A DNA stretch of 43,217 nt, taken from the NCBI GenBank assembly GCA_026985075.1, contig JALSQX010000048.1, positions 1 to 43,217 of the forward strand, written 5' to 3'. Of the stretch, positions 1-7,929 are shown piece after piece; positions within the stretch are counted from its first letter, which is position 1; each line of letters starts with the position of its first letter. This DNA comes from Blastocatellia bacterium. Lineage in GTDB: Bacteria > Acidobacteriota > Blastocatellia > HR10 > J050. A program made the position numbers and the translations under genes. Below the pieces are notes generated by a model. It had not been told where the DNA came from and did not search any database. It saw nothing but the letters and a program-made list of their open reading frames with translations.

Positions 1-550
1 TGGCCATCAGATCCTTGCCCACCCCCGACTCGCCTTGCAACACCACACAGGAGGCCTCGCTCTCGGCCACCCGCCGCACCACCTCCAGCAACTCCCGCAT
101 CTGGGGCGACTCCCCCACGATCATATCGAAGCTGAAGCGCTTCCGGTGATAAGAATGTACGCGGTGAAGGGCATCGCGGAGCCGACTCGTCTCCAGGGCG
201 TTTCTCACCGAGGTTTGCAGCTCATCGTAGTTGATGGGCTTGCAGATGAAGTCGAATGCCCCCAGACGCAGGGCGGCCACGGCATTCTCCACCGTCGTGT
301 TCGCGGTGATGATGATCACGGGCGTATTGGGCTCTTGCTCTTTGATCTTCTTCAGAACATCGATGCCCGTGCCATCGGGGAGCTTGATGTCCAGAAGGGC
401 GAGGGCGGGCATCTCTTCGCCGAACAGTTTCAAGGCGCGCGCCGCCGTTTCCGCTTCAACGACCTCGTAGCCCCATTTCTCGAGTTTGGTTTTGAGCGAC
501 CAGCGGATCAATTCTTCATCATCGACGACCAGTATTTTTTGTTTGGACAT
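1..550 (-). CDS. NtrC-family sigma-54 response regulator, 3' end outside window
   Basis: Read on the minus strand from ATG at 550, this open frame gives a receiver domain (MSKQKILVVDDEELIRWS at the N-terminus, acidic DDE cluster, phospho-acceptor in ALLDIKLPDG, Lys in FICKPI) followed by the start of an AAA+ sigma-54 activator domain (IVGESPQMRELLE, then Walker A GESGVGKD). The frame leaves the window after about 183 codons, so the rest of the ATPase and any HTH are unseen. A GGAGG Shine-Dalgarno lies just before the ATG. The gene is divergent from the histidine kinase at 763, its probable partner. NtrC-type regulators hydrolyse ATP to open sigma-54 promoters. The controlled genes cannot be told from here. 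Confidence 0.93.
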   Translation of the reverse strand, partial: MSKQKILVVDDEELIRWSLKTKLEKWGYEVVEAETAARALKLFGEEMPALALLDIKLPDGTGIDVLKKIKEQEPNTPVIIITANTTVENAVAALRLGAFDFICKPINYDELQTSVRNALETSRLRDALHRVHSYHRKRFSFDMIVGESPQMRELLEVVRRVAESEASCVVLQGESGVGKDLMA

Positions 551-704
551 TCTCAAAACCTCCATCGAAAGCCAATGAACGAGGGAAGCGCGGTCGAACG
601 TGATGAGCGGGCAATGAGGTGGCGCGAGACCGGTTCGCCCACCCCCCGCCGCTCGACGCCCCGCGGAATGCCCGGGCTCCCCTCGCGGCGAGTTATTCTC
701 TCAT

Positions 705-734
705 TTGACTTCGTGATGGAAATCCCGGTATTAT
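705..734 (+). promoter_or_regulatory. sigma-70-like promoter of the histidine kinase
   Basis: TTGACT (705-710) and TATTAT (729-734) are separated by 18 bp and lie about 28 bp before the kinase ATG at 763. This is the best housekeeping-type promoter match in the divergent intergenic region. No start site has been mapped. Confidence 0.5.
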
Positions 735-762
735 TAAGGAATGGTTGTGAGCGAGCTAGCGT

Positions 763-2439
763 ATGCCGGTTAAGAAAGAGACCATTCCTCAAATAGCGAG
801 CCCGCACACCCCCCCAGCCGTGCCGCCGTCTCAGCTGGAATTGGAGCGCGCCATTGAGAAGTTCACCGCCTTGAGTTCGCTGGCCTCGGCCGTCAGTCGG
901 GCGCGCGAACTGGATCCCTTGCTGGCCGAGGTTCTGGATACGGTGATGGAGTTGTTTGGGACGGATCTGGCCCACGTGATGCTGTTCGATCCTGACACGG
1001 GAGACCTCTGCGTGCGCGCGGGGCGCGGGGCCCCACCCGAATATGTGGCGGCGATCAATCATCTTCGGCCAGGCGAAGGCGTAGCGGGGCGCGTCTACGT
1101 CTCGGGCAAACCATTGGTGCTGCGCGATGCTTCCACGGATCCCCGGATCACCCGGGACATCGTCAGAAAGATGAACGTTCACGCCCTGGCCTGCGTGCCC
1201 TTGATCGCTGGCGGGCGCACGCTCGGTGTGCTGGTCACGGCGACGCGCGATCCCGAGCATCGGATCACCGAAAACATCGAGCTGCTGGAAGCCATCGGAC
1301 ATCAATTGGGCATGGCCATCGAAAACGCCCGCTTGTTTGAGGAGAACCTGCGCGCGCGCCGATTGTGGGAGAGCACCTTCAACGCCATCAGCGATGGCAT
1401 TTCGGTGCATACCGAGGATATGAGGATCGTCAAGGCCAATCGGGCCCTCGCCCGGATTCTGGAGATCCCCCCCGAGCAGCTGGTGGGCACGCCCTGCTGT
1501 ATGGCCATGCTCGGCCGGGAGACGCCACTGCCCGACTGCGCTCACCGGCGGGCGACTGACGGTCACCTCAGTCATGTCAGAGAAGTCATTGAGCGCCCCA
1601 ATGGACAGATATTGCGCATCACCGTCGATCCCTTGTTGGACGAGGAAGGACGTCCTTACGGCTCGGTGCACGTGGTTTCGGATATCACCGAACGCATCGC
1701 CATGGAACGGCGCATTGCCCGCGCCGAGCAATTGGCATTGATTGGCGAGCTGGCCGCTGGCCTGGCGCATGAAGTGAAGAACCCGTTGGCCGGAATCAAA
1801 GGCGCGCTGGAGATCATTCTGGAGAGGTTGGCCGAGGATGATCCTCATCGGAAGGTGCTCGAGCATGTGCTCGCCGAGACGATGCGCATTAATCGCATCA
1901 TCAGCGATCTGCTCGATTATGCTCGCCCACATCGACCGAGTCGTACCCGTATCGATCTCAATGCGCTGGTCGAGCGCGTCATTGCCACCGCCCAGCTTCA
2001 GTTGCCCTCCGACCGGGTGAAACTGGAATTCCGGCCTGCGGCGCATGTGCCTCCTCTCCTGGTTGATCCTGATGAGATGCAGAAGGTCATCCTGAATCTC
2101 CTGCTCAACGCCATCCATGCCATCAAGGACGAAGGGCGCATCCTCATCACCACTGCCGCCGACGAAGACAATCGGGCGGTGAAACTCTCGATCACGGATA
2201 CCGGCGAAGGTATTCCACCAGAGAACGTGAGCAAGATCTTTCGGCCCTTCTTCACCACCAAGAAGAGAGGCACCGGACTCGGTCTGGCCACCTGTCATCG
2301 CATTGTGACCTCTTATGGGGGGACGATCACCGTCCACAGCGAAGTGGGCAAGGGAAGCACGTTCACCGTCGAGTTGCCCACTGCGGCCGAGCCGCTGGAT
2401 TTGAGTTCTCATGTTCAGACGGCTCCTCCCGCTTCCTGA
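763..2439 (+). CDS. GAF-PAS sensor histidine kinase
   Basis: The 558-residue soluble kinase has a GAF domain at about 30-195, a PAS domain at about 205-315 ending SVHVVSDITER, a HisKA dimerisation helix with the phospho-accepting His336 in LAHEVKNPL, and a HATPase domain with N box (NLLLNAIHAI around 445-454), G1 DTGEG (479-483) and G2 GTGLGLA (503-509). All catalytic boxes are present. No membrane segment is visible, so it should sense a cytoplasmic signal through GAF or PAS. An in-frame TGA at 748 leaves ATG 763 as the likely start. Its divergent neighbour is an NtrC-type regulator, so a two-component pair is likely. A CysCys in the PAS domain (residues 245-246) might be redox-related, but this is speculative. 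Confidence 0.95.
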   Translation: MPVKKETIPQIASPHTPPAVPPSQLELERAIEKFTALSSLASAVSRARELDPLLAEVLDTVMELFGTDLAHVMLFDPDTGDLCVRAGRGAPPEYVAAINHLRPGEGVAGRVYVSGKPLVLRDASTDPRITRDIVRKMNVHALACVPLIAGGRTLGVLVTATRDPEHRITENIELLEAIGHQLGMAIENARLFEENLRARRLWESTFNAISDGISVHTEDMRIVKANRALARILEIPPEQLVGTPCCMAMLGRETPLPDCAHRRATDGHLSHVREVIERPNGQILRITVDPLLDEEGRPYGSVHVVSDITERIAMERRIARAEQLALIGELAAGLAHEVKNPLAGIKGALEIILERLAEDDPHRKVLEHVLAETMRINRIISDLLDYARPHRPSRTRIDLNALVERVIATAQLQLPSDRVKLEFRPAAHVPPLLVDPDEMQKVILNLLLNAIHAIKDEGRILITTAADEDNRAVKLSITDTGEGIPPENVSKIFRPFFTTKKRGTGLGLATCHRIVTSYGGTITVHSEVGKGSTFTVELPTAAEPLDLSSHVQTAPPAS

Positions 2440-2949
2440 GGAAAAAAACTCCCCGGTCCATCGCTCGAGGATCGCATCCAGCAGATCATTCGTCATGGGA
2501 TGGTGGCGTTTGTGCAACATGCTCTTTGACTTCCACCTCCTGGATCCGTGACCTCACCCGCTGACCCTCCCCCTGCACGGAGCAAACAGTTTGTGCACCC
2601 CCATGGTCGAGTCTCACCCATCCGGGCGATGACAAGCCCACGCCCGCCTCAGCTCCCGCTGAGCGGCCTCCTCCGAACAGTGAGTGATGCAATAAGCGTA
2701 CCATTGAAGGTGCCGGGGCAATGAGCTGGAAAGCTGTTGCCACTCCGGGAGATACATTTGTGCTCGCCTCTTCCCGTGGTGAGAGAGAAGGGGCGGGAGT
2801 CGGGGGATATGACACGGGGCGGGTGAAATCCCCCAGGCCGGGATGGGGGACGCGATGGCGATCAATGTGTTGGCTTTCTCCAGGAGGCACAAAAACGGGG
2901 ATGCGGCCACCGCTCGCTTATGGTCGGCTCTTCGGTTTAGAATAGGGAT
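2440..2949. other. intergenic region without a convincing gene
   Basis: About 510 bp between the kinase stop and the GNAT start. Open frames exist on both strands, but their translations are rich in Pro, Ser, Arg and Gly and show no family signature. It presumably holds the GNAT promoter. I see no strong hexamers or long inverted repeat. Confidence 0.5.
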
Positions 2950-3555
2950 ATGACTGTCCAGCATTCCGAGGAGTTCATCCTTCGACTGGCGACGCCGGAT
3001 GATGTGCCTCGCCTGCTCCAGATGTATCTCGACTTCGAGCCCAAGGTCGAATTCCAGGGCCTTCCACCGCCCACCAGGGAGAAGATCGAGCAATGGCTCA
3101 CCTCGCTCATCGGTGGGGGCAACGTCAATTTCGTCATCGAAGCCGCCGACGGACGGATCATCGGTCATGCCGTCCTCTGTCGGGAGGCCACCGATCGCGC
3201 CGAAGTGGCCATCTTCCTGCACCAGGAGTTTCGCGGCAAGGGGTTAGGGCGAAAACTCATGGAAGCCGTCATCCACTTCGGCTGCCACTGTCTTCATTTG
3301 AAGAAGATCTGGCTCTCGGTGCAAACGCTCAACTTACCCGCCGTCGAACTGTATCGGAAACTGGGATTCGTCACGCTTCATGACATTGGTGACGTCTCTT
3401 CCGAGTTGCTCATGGAACGCCGCGTTGGTTGCCCGGTGTGTCGTCAGGAGGAGTGCCCGGTATTCGATAAACGTCTTCCTCTTCGGATCACGCTTCCCTC
3501 GGCCCGAGAGCCTTCCGGCCGCGATCAGTCCTCTGAGGAGGAGCACGCGCTGTGA
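2950..3555 (+). CDS. GNAT-family N-acetyltransferase with Cys-rich C-terminal tail
   Basis: A 201-residue protein. Residues 10-155 form a GNAT fold, with the acetyl-CoA pyrophosphate-binding signature in HQEFRGKGLGRKLM (about 91-104) and the usual late motif NLPAVELYRKLGF (128-140). After the domain comes a tail with Cys161, Cys164 and Cys169 (CPVCRQEECP), which could bind a metal or be a redox switch, then a hydrophilic acidic end. The substrate cannot be predicted. It starts at ATG 2950 after a GGG-containing weak ribosome site. It stands alone and is convergent with the unknown gene at 3684-4592. Confidence 0.85.
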   Translation: MTVQHSEEFILRLATPDDVPRLLQMYLDFEPKVEFQGLPPPTREKIEQWLTSLIGGGNVNFVIEAADGRIIGHAVLCREATDRAEVAIFLHQEFRGKGLGRKLMEAVIHFGCHCLHLKKIWLSVQTLNLPAVELYRKLGFVTLHDIGDVSSELLMERRVGCPVCRQEECPVFDKRLPLRITLPSAREPSGRDQSSEEEHAL

Positions 3556-3683
3556 GGTGGGGACTGCGAATGTGAGGCTCTCGCTCGTGCATATCGGCTC
3601 GCCCCGATGAGCATCACGTGGGGGAGGAGCGGGCGCGCCATCACCGCCGCGGCGATGTCTCTTGCCCGAGGAGGCGACAGACG

Positions 3684-4592
3684 CTATTTCCGGAGCAGTT
3701 TTTTCTTGATATCCGGCCAGAATTCTTTGCCCAGCACAAAGGCGACGACATCTAATCCCACCATGATGCCGAAGCGGCGGAACGTCGGTCCGACGCCAAT
3801 GCGCTGGTGACCGGGCGTATTCCGCTCCCAGAGATTGGCCAGAGCGCTGGCCGTCAGGTCTCCGCCGAGCTGGGCGATATTGACGCGCCGTCGACCATCG
3901 CGACTCTCGGTCACGAAGACGCGACTCATGGCGTAGAGGAGGCGTGCGCCGAAGCCGCGTCGCCTGGAGGGCCGATAGCGGGGGTCCTGATGGAAGATGA
4001 TCGGATAGAGGCCGGACGTCAGAAACCTCTTGGAGCTGGTGGTTCCCCACTGAATGGCGTATCGGGAGAGCGCATCGGCCACCTTATCGCCTCGATCCTT
4101 CTGCGGTTGCGGGCGTTCACGGAGTTGGATGATCGTCGCACTCAGTGCGGGGAGAACATAGGTCCCAGGACTGAGGAAAGCCCGCTTCGCGCCATAGATC
4201 AATTTCTCTCTCGCCGTCCACTTGGGCGGCGCGCGGCGTGACGTCTGGGCGGGCGTCGCCTCTCTATCGTCCCGCGCTGGGGAGCGCCCGTTTCCTCCGA
4301 ATGCGCCAGGGAAGAATCTCCCTCTCTGGAGCAAAGGATGGAGGGGGACCATTCCGCCGACGCGGACGCGCTGGTCGGCGATCGGTTTCCATGCGGGCAC
4401 CGGATGGATCATTTCCGGCATGCGGGCCACTTCATCGGATGGCCGTTTGATGGACGCCGTTTGAGCCCATGCCGGCTCACCGATCAGCAGAGGAACCACC
4501 AGCATTCCCATCCAGAGGAACCTCGCGCGCTTCCTGCTGGCTGGACGGGCGGAGAACATCACAGCAGTCTTCGGCACCCCGGATCGCCTCAT
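3684..4592 (-). CDS. exported or membrane protein of unknown function
   Basis: From the chosen start (ATG at 4592, other ATGs upstream at 4610, 4622 and 4628) the product is about 302 residues. A basic N-terminus and hydrophobic core (FLWMGMLVVPLLIGEPAWAQT) look like a Sec signal peptide cleaved after AWA. The mature part has a moderately hydrophobic region with the strings LPALSATIIQL, GLYPIIFHQDPRYR and RLLYAMSRVF, and ends EFWPDIKKKLLRK. I associate this layout with a common acidobacterial uncharacterised family, but that is recollection and not a search. It lies 185 bp downstream of the HgcAB-like gene on the same strand and may be the last gene of that transcript. The start is uncertain. 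Confidence 0.7.
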   Translation of the reverse strand: MRRSGVPKTAVMFSARPASRKRARFLWMGMLVVPLLIGEPAWAQTASIKRPSDEVARMPEMIHPVPAWKPIADQRVRVGGMVPLHPLLQRGRFFPGAFGGNGRSPARDDREATPAQTSRRAPPKWTAREKLIYGAKRAFLSPGTYVLPALSATIIQLRERPQPQKDRGDKVADALSRYAIQWGTTSSKRFLTSGLYPIIFHQDPRYRPSRRRGFGARLLYAMSRVFVTESRDGRRRVNIAQLGGDLTASALANLWERNTPGHQRIGVGPTFRRFGIMVGLDVVAFVLGKEFWPDIKKKLLRK

Positions 4593-4777
4593 AGCACGGT
4601 TCAACCTCATTACGGTCGACATGATCATGATCCACAGCCGGGATCTTCTCACCGCACGGGGTGACCTCGATGGGTCACCGGCTCCGGCTCGTCCCTCGAT
4701 ACCTCCAGCCCGACGGAGCCTTCTGGTGGAGAGTCGTTCTCCAGCGATCATCAGCGTGCGGTTGAATTGGCCGCGGC

Positions 4778-5917
4778 TCACTTCATGCGTTGCCCGAGAA
4801 GATTTAATTTGAATCTTCGGATCGTCTCCGGAGCGATCGTCTCGCCAGTCGGGCTCTGAAAAGACAGCGCGTCGAAAGGACACTGCACGATGCACGCCCC
4901 ACACTGGACGCAGAGGTGCCCCCTCGGTCGGGTTGCCCGATGTTGTCGGTGATCAACGTCGAAGCAGTTCCTCGGACAGACCTGTTCACAGAAGCCCGCT
5001 CCGCGACACGTGTTTTCGTCAAGGACGACTTCCAGCATGCGATCTTCATGCAATCCGCTCTTGTAGACCGGCGTGCTCCCCATGAGATCGAGACTGAGAA
5101 CGAGAACGACCACCAGTGAAGCGAATCCCCATCGCCATACGACGTCCCAGGAGAGAATCCCCTCCCAATTCGCATAGCCGACGACACCCAGCATGAAGGC
5201 TCCCCAGAGTATGAGTTGCAGGCCACCGCGCCCGAAGTCGAAGAATACGAATCCCACGCGCTTTCCCTCGGGACGCAGCCATCGGCTGTACAGGGGAAAC
5301 GAGAGGAAGATCAACAAGGCGAGTCCCCACACCAGGAGGGCGAGGGGAATGCTCCCGTCGGGCCACACCACCTGCGCGGCGAGCGCGGAGATGACGGAAA
5401 TAGGAAACGCCCAGGCCGCCGCCATCTCGAGCCGCTGCGTCCAAGGAAACGCCACCTGACGCATGGCCGGCGTCTTCTCGAATCCATGATCGATGAAAGC
5501 AGGAATGTCGCCCGCATAGACCGGTCCCCAGATGACCTTCCATCCGGTCTTTCTCTGGACGACGGAGGCCTCCACGCCAGTCGCCGCCAATTGAGGCAGA
5601 ATCACTCGCCGATGAGCGACACGTTGCTCGATGCCACTGGTCTTCAGAGCCGAGATGACATCATGATTGGTCAGATGTCCGCCCGCCGCCGCGCACCACA
5701 CGTTGATCCCACGACTATTGGCGATGAGAAGATAACAATCGAGACCTCGTAGTGCCCGTCGGACTCTCTCCACCGTCAGGTGATAATTCCCGGTGAGCAG
5801 GACGGGAGAGTGTTCATCAGGGTCTCCGATCACCCGCAGGCCGGTCGCACAGGGGATGGGGAGGACCCGGAGGAGCGTCTCCATAATGTTGATGAGCACA
5901 TAGCGCAGCTCATTCAT
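4778..5917 (-). CDS. HgcA-HgcB-like corrinoid protein/ferredoxin fusion
   Basis: A 379-residue protein. Residues 40-165 match the corrinoid-binding domain of HgcA: a cap-helix-like INVWCAAAGG (71-80, Cys75), then HRRVILPQLAATGV and GPVYAGDIPAFIDHGF. About four membrane helices follow (168-186, 190-210, 233-250, 260-281). Residues 300-350 are a ferredoxin domain like HgcB. Genuine HgcA has N(V/I)WCAAGK. Here GK is replaced by AG. The first iron-sulphur motif is Cys304-x2-Ala307-x2-Cys310-x3-Cys314, lacking the second Cys, while the second (336, 339, 342, 346) is complete. The C-terminal Cys pair of HgcB is absent. It overlaps the methyltransferase stop by 8 bp after GAGGAATCCAGG. It probably carries out a corrinoid methyl transfer other than mercury methylation; the substrate is unknown. 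Confidence 0.88.
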   Translation of the reverse strand: MNELRYVLINIMETLLRVLPIPCATGLRVIGDPDEHSPVLLTGNYHLTVERVRRALRGLDCYLLIANSRGINVWCAAAGGHLTNHDVISALKTSGIEQRVAHRRVILPQLAATGVEASVVQRKTGWKVIWGPVYAGDIPAFIDHGFEKTPAMRQVAFPWTQRLEMAAAWAFPISVISALAAQVVWPDGSIPLALLVWGLALLIFLSFPLYSRWLRPEGKRVGFVFFDFGRGGLQLILWGAFMLGVVGYANWEGILSWDVVWRWGFASLVVVLVLSLDLMGSTPVYKSGLHEDRMLEVVLDENTCRGAGFCEQVCPRNCFDVDHRQHRATRPRGHLCVQCGACIVQCPFDALSFQSPTGETIAPETIRRFKLNLLGQRMK

Positions 5918-6581
5918 CCTGGATTCCTCGCGGCTTTCGACTCACGATCTCGATGAAGTCCTCAAGCCGACTCCGCCTGATCGAGAGGATGGAGAAGCCT
6001 TTCTCCTGAAGCCTCTCGGGCAACTGATCGATCGCTCGCGTCGTCGTCTGGGTGAGCAGATAGGTGATGACGGCGAGCGGGCAGCGGATGAGCCGGGCGA
6101 GCATTCTCTTCGGGAGGCTTTCCGGGTTGGCTTCATCGGCGACGAGGAGCAGACCGCCGGGTTTCAAAATTCTTTTCACCTCATCGAGCGTATAGGTCAG
6201 TTCATCCTCGGTCAGTTCTGAGAAGCAAAGGCCGCTCATGACAACATCATAGCTCTCCGATGGCTCATTTCCAAGCTCGGCGACGCCCATTTCCGAGAAC
6301 TCGATAGTCGCCGTGAAGCCGGCGCCTCGGGCTCGTTGCTCGGCTTTCTCCAGCATCTGAGCATTGACGTCGATGCCTTTCACGCGGGCTCCTCTCTCTG
6401 CCGCTCTGAGCGTGAGAGCGCCGGTCCCACATCCCAGATCGAGGACGCGTTGCCCTTCTTGGATATGAGAAGCGAGTCGATCGTAGGCGCGCTCCAACCG
6501 TCCCAACGTCAACCAGCGGATGCCCCGGTCGTATCGATCCGGCGCCGATTCCAGAATCTTCATCAGGACGTAGGTGCTCAT
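5910..6581 (-). CDS. cpaM: SAM-dependent methyltransferase, CpaM type (corrinoid protein-associated)
   Basis: A 223-residue class I methyltransferase. The N-terminal block MSTYVLMKILESAPDRYDRG and the following LTLGRLERAYDRL are, as I recall, the hallmark of the CpaM family found beside HgcAB-like fusions. SAM-binding motif I is VLDLGCGTGALTL (about 46-58), followed by KGIDVNAQMLEKA. ATG 6581 forms an ATGA overlap with the stop of the thioredoxin-like gene and is preceded by AAGGGAG. Its own 3' end overlaps the fusion gene start by 8 bp, so the three genes are translationally coupled. It may supply a methyl group to the corrinoid protein or to the final acceptor. The acceptor is not deducible. 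The family name is from memory and was not checked. Confidence 0.85.
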   Translation of the reverse strand: MSTYVLMKILESAPDRYDRGIRWLTLGRLERAYDRLASHIQEGQRVLDLGCGTGALTLRAAERGARVKGIDVNAQMLEKAEQRARGAGFTATIEFSEMGVAELGNEPSESYDVVMSGLCFSELTEDELTYTLDEVKRILKPGGLLLVADEANPESLPKRMLARLIRCPLAVITYLLTQTTTRAIDQLPERLQEKGFSILSIRRSRLEDFIEIVSRKPRGIQDE

Positions 6582-7063
6582 CCGGTGCTCCCTTCGATCG
6601 ATGATGAGCCTCGGATCAAGGCGGCCAACTGCTCGCTGGTGGCGCATCCGAAGATTCGCCGGCCTTGGACATCCACGACGGGCACGGCGCGAATACCTTG
6701 AGCGATGAGAAGGTCCGGCTTGAGCGTGACGTCTACTTCCTGGAGAGCGAATCCCATCTCCTTCTGAAGGGCGCGGAGTCGTTGTCGGACTAACGGGCAG
6801 AACGGGCAACCCAGCGCCGTGTAGAGCGTGACCTCGGTCGGGACTCGACTGGTATTCTCGGGCCAGCGATCATCGACGCGGCCATAACCCAGATAGCGGG
6901 AGAGCGCGGGGAACGTGCGAATGTAGGCCCAGTGAGCGAGCGGCGCAATCATCACCCACACGATGGCCAGGATGTACGCCCCCTTCACGATGAATATGAC
7001 CAGGCCGCCGATGAAGATCGCCCAGCTCAAATAGATGAAGCTGATGTGACAGTATTGTTTCAT
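6578..7063 (-). CDS. membrane-anchored thioredoxin/glutaredoxin-like protein
   Basis: A 161-residue protein. Two hydrophobic helices (about 8-27 and 29-48) are followed by a thioredoxin-fold domain with active site Cys86-Pro-Phe-Cys89 (ALGCPFCPLVRQRL) and the cis-proline loop AVPVVD (126-131). A further Cys140 sits near the end. The start at 7063 is set by GGAGGGAGAACTC before the ATG; the frame upstream is longer but reads into a non-coding gap. It overlaps the methyltransferase by ATGA. Likely role: thiol-disulphide exchange at the membrane, perhaps keeping the corrinoid or iron-sulphur protein or its thiol ligand reduced. That role is inferred from context only. Confidence 0.82.
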   Translation of the reverse strand: MKQYCHISFIYLSWAIFIGGLVIFIVKGAYILAIVWVMIAPLAHWAYIRTFPALSRYLGYGRVDDRWPENTSRVPTEVTLYTALGCPFCPLVRQRLRALQKEMGFALQEVDVTLKPDLLIAQGIRAVPVVDVQGRRIFGCATSEQLAALIRGSSSIEGSTG

Positions 7064-7213
7064 GAGTTCTCCCTCCGTGGGATTCGCTGATCCACCCCGT
7101 TCCGTCGGTGATCGCGAGAATCGCTCTTCCATCGCGATCATCACATCTGCGTGCACCGACCAGATGGCGCACAGCGAACATGGGCGGGCGAAGCCGGTCC
7201 ACATTCTCTGTCC

Positions 7214-7242
7214 ATATTGTCATGCTCCCTGAAGAACAATAT
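7214..7242 (-). promoter_or_regulatory. inverted repeat upstream of the thioredoxin-methyltransferase-corrinoid genes
   Basis: ATATTGT (7214-7220) and ACAATAT (7236-7242) are perfect inverted 7-mers separated by 15 bp, about 150 bp upstream of the ATG at 7063 in an otherwise empty 250-bp gap. On the minus strand they overlap a weak TTGTTC / AATATG promoter-like pair. The arrangement suggests an operator giving these three genes separate control from the nos genes. Confidence 0.4.
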
Positions 7243-7313
7243 TTTCTCATTCACTCGAACCATGTGGCTGAGCCTTTCGAACTCTCCAAGCCATCGCCGC
7301 CAACATCGGAGGC

Positions 7314-7787
7314 TCATCCCATTGACCGGAAGCAGGCCCAGACAATGTAGCCGAGAATCAGGAATTCAGCCCCATCGAGGAGACCGATGACGAGAAGGGC
7401 GAAGGTGATCTTTCGCCGGCTCTCCGGGAGCGGATGGCGCACTTTGAGACGCTCATAGAGGCGGTGCGTGGCCGAGGTCGCTTCATTCACCAGCAGGCCC
7501 AGCCAATGATAGAAGACGACGAACAGGACGGGAATGATCGCCAGGACGCCGGGATAGATGAGGACGTACACCAGGAGCGCCGTGAAATAAGCCCCTTCCC
7601 AGCGAATGAGCGAACGGAGTTGGCCCACGCCCTTGATCTTCCGATTCACGTCCTCGGGGGAGAGTCCGTCGGTGCCACCGAGCAGGCCAACGAGCGCGCG
7701 AAGGCGCATCCATCCCGCAATGTTGATGCCGATGCAGGTCAGAGTGAAGACGAGCAATATGCCAGTGGCGAGTTGAAACGTATTCAT
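7314..7787 (-). CDS. small multi-pass membrane protein, unknown function, end of nos operon
   Basis: A 157-residue protein that I do not recognise. It has a hydrophobic segment at 5-27, a charged loop containing RLRALVGLLGGTDGLSPEDVNRK, two adjoining helices at about 65-100, an amphipathic charged stretch (TSATHRLYERLKVRHPLPESRRK) and a last helix at about 128-150, ending FRSMG. It lies 142 bp after nosY on the same strand. The ATG at 7787 has no clear Shine-Dalgarno. Position suggests a role in assembly of or electron flow to N2O reductase, but no motif proves it. Confidence 0.7.
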   Translation of the reverse strand: MNTFQLATGILLVFTLTCIGINIAGWMRLRALVGLLGGTDGLSPEDVNRKIKGVGQLRSLIRWEGAYFTALLVYVLIYPGVLAIIPVLFVVFYHWLGLLVNEATSATHRLYERLKVRHPLPESRRKITFALLVIGLLDGAEFLILGYIVWACFRSMG

Positions 7788-7929
7788 CGTTCGCGTGGAG
7801 AGGAACTGTTACCGTTCATCGAGCACCTGAATATCACCCCGGCCCGAGCCATACGTCACGTGCCGGCCCAAAATGAGAGAATCGGCCCCGCCCACCTGGG
7901 ATTGACCGGGCCCTGGAGTGAGATCGACG

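Noticed and set aside
553-2520. 655-residue minus-strand frame covering the histidine kinase
   Set aside because: It is antisense to a kinase with all catalytic boxes and its translation has no family signature; high GC makes such shadows common.
2486-2890. 134-residue minus-strand frame between the kinase and GNAT genes
   Set aside because: Composition is rich in Pro/Ser/Gly, no signature, no good ribosome site, and competing frames exist on both strands.
4778-5917. Calling this gene true mercury-methylating hgcAB
   Set aside because: The cap-helix Gly-Lys, one iron-sulphur ligand and the C-terminal Cys pair of HgcB are missing, so only an HgcAB-like label is justified.
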